From Arachnia propionica (GTDB taxonomy: Bacteria; Actinomycetota; Actinomycetes; Propionibacteriales; Propionibacteriaceae), in contig NZ_RQYT01000029.1 in the NCBI RefSeq assembly GCF_003932785.1, forward strand, positions 1-36,602: a DNA stretch of 36,602 bases, read 5' to 3'. The notes under the pieces are model-generated. The model saw only the letters and a program-made list of their open reading frames with translations. It had not been told where the DNA came from and searched no databases. Numbering within the stretch: position 1 is the stretch's first letter; each line of letters begins with the position of its first letter. A program made the translations under genes and the position numbers. This document shows, piece after piece, positions 32,696 through 36,602 of the stretch.

Positions 32696-33898
32696 ATGAG
32701 CATCACTTCCCTGATCCTGGCCCTGGCAGCCCTCCTGGTGGGGGCGGCGCTGGGATACCTCGCTGCCCGCTCCGGCCTCCACTCCCGCGCGGTCAGGGCG
32801 GAGGCGGAACGCGACGCGGCCCTGCAGCGCGCCGTCGACATCGCGGAGGACCGCTCCCGGATGGCGCTGGAGTTCCGTTCGATGTCGGCGGATGCATTGG
32901 AGAAGCAGACCCGGCTGTCCGACGAGGCCACCGACCAGCGGCTGGCCCCGGTGAACGAGGCCCTCCGGTTGCTGCAACACCGACTGATGGAGGTGGAGCA
33001 GCAGCGCGCCAGCCTGTCGGCCGAACTGCGGACCCAGGTGGAGGGGGTGCGGCAGTCCTCCGAGGCGGTGCGCAAGGAGGCGCAGTCGTTGGCGACGGCG
33101 CTGCGGAACCCTCAGGTGCGGGGCACCTGGGGCGAGACCTCACTCAAACGGATCGTGGAGATCTCCGGTCTGGTGGAGCACTGCCACTTCGAGACCCAGA
33201 CCAGCTACACCACCGAGGACGGCCATCGGTTGCGCCCGGACATGCGGGTGGATCTCGCCGACGGGCGCGCCGTCTTCGTCGACTCCAAGGTACCGTTGGC
33301 TGCGATCATCGAGGCCTGTCAGGCCGAGACGGAGGAGGAGCGCAGCGCCCAGCTGCGTCGTTTCTCACGCCACATCCGCACCCACATCGATCAGCTCTCA
33401 GGCAAGGAGTACTGGGCCCTGGATGCCGGTAGCCCGGAATTCGTCGTGCTGTTCCTCGGCAGCGACGAGTTCTACCGGCTGGCCCTCGATCAGGAACCCG
33501 GGCTCCACGAGTACGCGGCTGCACGTCGGATCACGCTGGCCGGGCCGGGGCTGCTCATCCCGTTGCTGCGGACCATCTCCCACGGCTGGCGGCAGTCACG
33601 TCTGGCGGAGTCCGCGGCCCAGGTCAGTGCGCTGGGACGGGAGTTGCACTCCCGGCTGTCGACTCTGGGAGCCCACTTCGACAAGCTCGGCAGTTCTCTC
33701 GGCACGGCGGTGCGCAGTTACAACGCAGCCGTGGGTGCCCTGGAGTCACGGGTGCTGGTGACGGCTCGTCGTCTCGAGGCACTGCAGGTGGCCACCGATG
33801 AGTTGCCACAGCCCCGCGCCGTGGAGGAGGGGGTGAGGCAACCGGTCGCCACCGAGCTGGTGGGTGAGGCGGCAACCGAGCACAATGGGACACCGTGA
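32696..33898 (+). CDS. rmuC: DNA recombination protein RmuC
   Basis: The 400-residue protein has an N-terminal membrane helix (about 4-24), a coiled coil (about 28-120, e.g. QRLAPVNEALRLLQHRLMEV) and the conserved RmuC nuclease-like domain: QVRGTWGETSLKRIVEISGL, RPDMRVDLADGRAVFVDSKV (PD-(D/E)XK-like), LSGKEYWALDAGSPEFVVLF and the PGLLIPLLRTISHGWRQ segment. RmuC limits inversion at short inverted repeats in E. coli and is linked to double-strand-break metabolism. Its last codons overlap ilvA (GTGA), so the two are translated together although functionally unrelated. Confidence 0.95.
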   Translation: MSITSLILALAALLVGAALGYLAARSGLHSRAVRAEAERDAALQRAVDIAEDRSRMALEFRSMSADALEKQTRLSDEATDQRLAPVNEALRLLQHRLMEVEQQRASLSAELRTQVEGVRQSSEAVRKEAQSLATALRNPQVRGTWGETSLKRIVEISGLVEHCHFETQTSYTTEDGHRLRPDMRVDLADGRAVFVDSKVPLAAIIEACQAETEEERSAQLRRFSRHIRTHIDQLSGKEYWALDAGSPEFVVLFLGSDEFYRLALDQEPGLHEYAAARRITLAGPGLLIPLLRTISHGWRQSRLAESAAQVSALGRELHSRLSTLGAHFDKLGSSLGTAVRSYNAAVGALESRVLVTARRLEALQVATDELPQPRAVEEGVRQPVATELVGEAATEHNGTP

Positions 33899-35163
33899 CC
33901 ACACTGCCCGAACTCGCCGCCCTGGTCCCCGACGCCCGTCTGAGGCTGACCGGGGTCGCACGCCAGACCCCCGTGGAGATCAACCTGCGCCTGACGGAGG
34001 CCACCGGCTCCGAGATCTGGGTCAAGCGGGAGGACCTGCAGCCGGTGCGTTCCTACAAGCTGCGCGGGGCCTACAACCTCATGGCGCAGCTGAGCGACGA
34101 GGCTCACGCGGCCGGGGTGGTGTGCGCCTCGGCGGGCAACCACGGGCAAGGGGTGGCGTTCGCCGCGGCAGCTCTGGGGATGACGGCCACCGTCGTGGTG
34201 CCGACCACGACACCTCGGCAGAAGCGGCAGCGCATCCAGGCACTGGGCCGGGGCCATGCGGAGCTGCTGCTGGAGGGTTCCACCTACGATCAGGCCTCGG
34301 AGGCGGCGGCTCGGCTGGCTGCCGAGCGCGGCAGCACCGTCGTGCCGGCCTTCAACGACCCCCGGACGGCCGCCGGTCAGGCCACGGCCATCGCCGAGGC
34401 CATCGAGCAGCTGGGGTTCGTCCCGGATGTGGTGGTCCTGCCGGTGGGTGGCGGTGGTCTCCTGGCCGGAGCCGCCTCCTGGCTCAGGACCCACCATCCG
34501 GAGGTGCGGATCGTCGGGGTGGAGCCCGACGGCGCCCCCTGCGTGGCAGCTGCGATCTCGGCGGGGCGCCCGTTCGCCCTGACCACCATCGACACCTTCG
34601 TCGACGGTGCCGCGGTCAGCCGGGTGGGCGACTTCACCTTCGAGATCATCCGTCAGGCGGATGTCGAACTGACCCGGGTACCGGAGGGCCAGGTGTGCTC
34701 CGAGATGCTGGCGATGTACCAGAGCGACGGCATCATCGCCGAACCCGCCGGGGCCCTGGCGGCCTCCTGCCTGCCGACCGGCGGGGTCGGTCCGAGGATC
34801 CACCTCCCCCACGGCTCGAAGGTGCTCAGCATCGTCTCCGGTGGCAACAACGACGTCTCCCGCTACGCGGAGGTGGTGGAGCGTTCCCTGGTGCACGAGG
34901 GCCGCAAGCACTACTTCCTGGTGGAGTTCCCGCAGGAGCCGGGGGCACTGCGTCGGTTCCTCGACGACGTGCTCGGCCCCGAGGACGACATCACCTACTT
35001 CGAGTACGTGAAACGCTCCAGCCGTGAGGTGGGCCCGGCCCTGGTGGGGGTGGAGCTGAGCAACCCGGGCGACTACCGCTTCCTCATGGATCGCATCGCC
35101 GAGTGCGGCATGCAGGTCTCCGAGGTCGACTCCACCAGCCCGTACTTCCGCTTCCTGGTCTGA
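33895..35163 (+). CDS. ilvA: Threonine ammonia-lyase (threonine dehydratase)
   Basis: The 422-residue PLP enzyme converts threonine to 2-oxobutanoate, the first step to isoleucine. The PLP lysine is Lys55 in VRSYKLRGAYN, the phosphate-binding glycine loop is VGGGGLLAG, and ASAGNHGQGVAF is the substrate-binding Asn loop. The C-terminal 100 residues (HYFLVEFPQEPGALRRFLDD, ITYFEYVKRSSREVGPALVG) form one ACT-like regulatory domain, as in the short actinobacterial form. The start is GTG at 33895 overlapping the rmuC stop. It may be feedback-inhibited by isoleucine, as the domain suggests. Confidence 0.96.
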   Translation: MTTLPELAALVPDARLRLTGVARQTPVEINLRLTEATGSEIWVKREDLQPVRSYKLRGAYNLMAQLSDEAHAAGVVCASAGNHGQGVAFAAAALGMTATVVVPTTTPRQKRQRIQALGRGHAELLLEGSTYDQASEAAARLAAERGSTVVPAFNDPRTAAGQATAIAEAIEQLGFVPDVVVLPVGGGGLLAGAASWLRTHHPEVRIVGVEPDGAPCVAAAISAGRPFALTTIDTFVDGAAVSRVGDFTFEIIRQADVELTRVPEGQVCSEMLAMYQSDGIIAEPAGALAASCLPTGGVGPRIHLPHGSKVLSIVSGGNNDVSRYAEVVERSLVHEGRKHYFLVEFPQEPGALRRFLDDVLGPEDDITYFEYVKRSSREVGPALVGVELSNPGDYRFLMDRIAECGMQVSEVDSTSPYFRFLV

Positions 35164-35570
35164 CAGGATCACGAGCCGCGGCGCGCCCCGCCCTGCGCCA
35201 CGAGGTCGAGCACCCGCACGTCGCCCTTGGGAAGGACCGATCATGGCGTACACGAACCGCCGCTCTGCTTCCCTGAGCCCGCCGATGACAACGCTGCCAT
35301 GGAAGCAGGACGGCGGTTCGCGACCCTGGCAGTTTCGCCTGTCTCGTCCTGGCGTCAGCCACCCTGACCCACGAGGCCCGTTCCAGCAACAGCGGAGCAA
35401 CCTACCCAGATCCGCTGTTACCGCCTGCCAGAACACGCCTCCGCTTCTTCTCCGTTGGCCGAACCAGAGCGTGAGCACCAGCGAGCCATCCGAGACCAGA
35501 CCTCTGCCCACGCTGCAGGACCTCGACTTGAGGGGGAATCCCACGGTGTCTCGGTACGGGCCTCCGCAAG
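35164..35570. other. Convergent intergenic region with two repeats
   Basis: No gene is seen in these 407 bp between convergent ilvA and ispH. It contains hairpin repeat copy 3 (35251-35322), a single TTCGCCTGTCT motif (35334-35344) like those of the R2 arrays, and the diverged R3 copy near its right end. Confidence 0.6.
35251..35322 (+). repeat. Hairpin repeat family, copy 3
   Basis: The arms at 35251-35272 (CACGAACCGCCGCTCTGCTT then CC) and 35301-35322 pair at 20 of 22 positions with a 28-base loop. The outer arms match copies 1 and 2, while the loop differs. It lies between convergent ilvA and ispH, a position suited to transcription termination. Confidence 0.75.
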
Positions 35571-35577
35571 CTACGTC
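35490..35577 (-). repeat. Intergenic repeat family R3, diverged copy 3
   Basis: The segment GACCTCGACTTGAGGGGGAA followed by TCCCACGGTGTCTCG and GGGCCTCCGCAAGCTAC aligns in order with 24310-24360 (GAACTCGAGTTGAGCGGAAG, CCCACGGCGCCTCG, GGTCCTCCGCAGGCTCC). It runs into the last codons of ispH. Confidence 0.5.
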
Positions 35578-36533
35578 AGGTCGTGCTTCTTGATGGCGCG
35601 GCGCAGTTCGGGTGGCAGCGCGAAGGTGAGGTTCTCCTCCGTCAGGCGCTCCTCCTCCGCCTTCGGGAAGCCCTGTTCCTCCAGGTGGTCGAGCACCCCC
35701 TGGACCAGTTCGTCGGGCACCGAGGCACCGGAGGTGACACCGACGGTCTCCACGCCCTCGAGCCATTCCGGTTGGATCTCGGAGGCGTAGTCGATGCGCT
35801 CTGAGCGTTTCGCCCCGGCCTCCAGCGCGACCTCCACGAGCCGCACCGAGTTCGAGGAGTTGCGCGACCCCACCACGATCATGAGATCCACCTTCGGCGC
35901 GATCTGCTTGACCGCCAGCTGCCGGTTCTGGGTGGCGTAGCAGATGTCATCCGACGGGGGGTCCTGCAGCAGCGGGAACTTGCTCCGCAGCCGGGAGACG
36001 GTCTCCATCGTCTCGTCGACGCTGAGCGTGGTCTGGGACAGCCACACGACGGGCTTGTCGGTGGGCATGTCGAGGTGGTCCACGTCGTCGGGGTGCTCGA
36101 CGAGGGTGGTTCGCTCGGGTGCCTCCCCCATCGTCCCCTCCACCTCCTCGTGCCCGGCGTGGCCGATGAGGAGGATGTCGGTGTCCTGGCTGGCGAACCG
36201 CTTCGCCTCGCGGTGCACCTTCGTCACGAGCGGGCAGGTCGCGTCGATGGTGCGGAGCTCCCGACGGGCCGCCTCCTCGTGCACGGCCGGGGACACCCCG
36301 TGGGCGGAGAACACCACCAGGGCATCCGCCGGCACCTCGTCGAGTTCCTCGACGAAGATGGCTCCTCGCTCCTCCAGGGTGGAGACGACGTGCTTGTTGT
36401 GCACGATCTGCTTGCGCACGTACACGGGCGGGCCGTAGGTCTCGAGGGCCTTCTCGACGGTGACGACGGCGCGGTCGACCCCCGCACAGTAGCCCCGGGG
36501 GGCTGCGACGATGACCCGCTTGGTGTTGCTCAT
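35571..36533 (-). CDS. ispH: 4-hydroxy-3-methylbut-2-enyl diphosphate reductase
   Basis: The 320-residue iron-sulfur enzyme performs the last step of the MEP isoprenoid pathway. The three cluster cysteines are Cys16 ([11 protein letters not shown]), Cys100 ([11 protein letters not shown]) and Cys198 ([11 protein letters not shown]). The substrate-binding histidines in [14 protein letters not shown] and [11 protein letters not shown] and the Ser-Asn pair in [11 protein letters not shown] are also present. The ATG at 36533 ([14 protein letters not shown]) gives the usual length. TACACT lies seven bases upstream on the minus strand and no Shine-Dalgarno sequence is visible, so the mRNA may be leaderless. 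The gene is complete. Confidence 0.97.
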   Translation of the reverse strand: MSNTKRVIVAAPRGYCAGVDRAVVTVEKALETYGPPVYVRKQIVHNKHVVSTLEERGAIFVEELDEVPADALVVFSAHGVSPAVHEEAARRELRTIDATCPLVTKVHREAKRFASQDTDILLIGHAGHEEVEGTMGEAPERTTLVEHPDDVDHLDMPTDKPVVWLSQTTLSVDETMETVSRLRSKFPLLQDPPSDDICYATQNRQLAVKQIAPKVDLMIVVGSRNSSNSVRLVEVALEAGAKRSERIDYASEIQPEWLEGVETVGVTSGASVPDELVQGVLDHLEEQGFPKAEEERLTEENLTFALPPELRRAIKKHDLT

Positions 36534-36540
36534 GCGGGCC

Positions 36541-36546
36541 AGTGTA
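36541..36546 (-). promoter_or_regulatory. -10 element of a probable leaderless ispH promoter
   Basis: TACACT on the minus strand (36546-36541) is a reasonable -10, with seven bases to the ATG. The sequence beyond it up to the window end contains no further gene that I can support. Confidence 0.4.
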
Positions 36547-36602
36547 CGAGAGAGGACCTCACGTCTCCTTGGTCTGCACATGTACCCGCGCTGGTAGAGT
36601 CC

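Overview
The window is 36.6 kb of high-GC DNA with actinobacterial gene content. The GTG starts, the leaderless-looking promoters, the System II cytochrome c machinery joined to nrfHA, the ResB/CcsB/CcdA set and the short actinobacterial IlvA suggest a propionibacterium-like organism (Propionibacteriaceae). That placement is an inference, because the window has no rRNA or other taxonomic marker.

Layout. (1) 1-6586, minus strand: one tight operon for respiratory nitrite ammonification. NrfH (four hemes) and NrfA (five hemes) are followed by a TPR membrane protein, CcdA, ResB, CcsB and a TlpA/ResA-like thioredoxin cut by the window edge, so the enzyme and its own heme-attachment apparatus are made together. 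A DtxR/IdeR-like iron box overlaps the likely promoter, and a 159-bp MITE-like element sits in the leader. (2) 6602-11545: a helical-repeat protein, a DUF2254 membrane protein and a SAM methyltransferase, with a second inverted copy of the MITE-like element directly after the DUF2254 stop codon. (3) 11609-19042: a lactose/galactoside locus. A GH2 beta-galactosidase, a GPH-family sugar symporter and a Tat-exported esterase lie on the minus strand, divergent from a LacI regulator. The intergenic region holds two LacI-type operators whose centres are 101 bp apart. (4) 19043-26909: an accessory region with a frameshifted AbrB-like gene, two unrecognised proteins, a methyltransferase, a VapBC toxin-antitoxin pair, a broken AAA/DUF4143 ATPase gene and several families of short intergenic repeats. 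It ends in a visibly AT-richer two-gene cassette, a SLATT two-helix membrane protein plus a CD-NTase, which looks like a minimal CBASS-type anti-phage system. (5) 26910-36533: core genes ychF, apeB, two paralogous membrane proteins flanking an ICMT-like methyltransferase, rmuC-ilvA and ispH.

Most notable observation. The last 21 bp of ychF, including its stop codon, is duplicated twice downstream (23192-23212 and 24739-24759). The CBASS-like cassette lies exactly between the real ychF end and the first duplicate, and the broken ATPase gene lies between the two duplicates. This is the footprint expected of serial site-specific integration at the ychF 3' end. No integrase is present in the window. 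Next to the middle duplicate is an iteron-like array of GCCTGC motifs spaced 19-20 bp apart, partly copied at 19977-20061.

No tRNA, rRNA, CRISPR array or complete insertion sequence was recognised.
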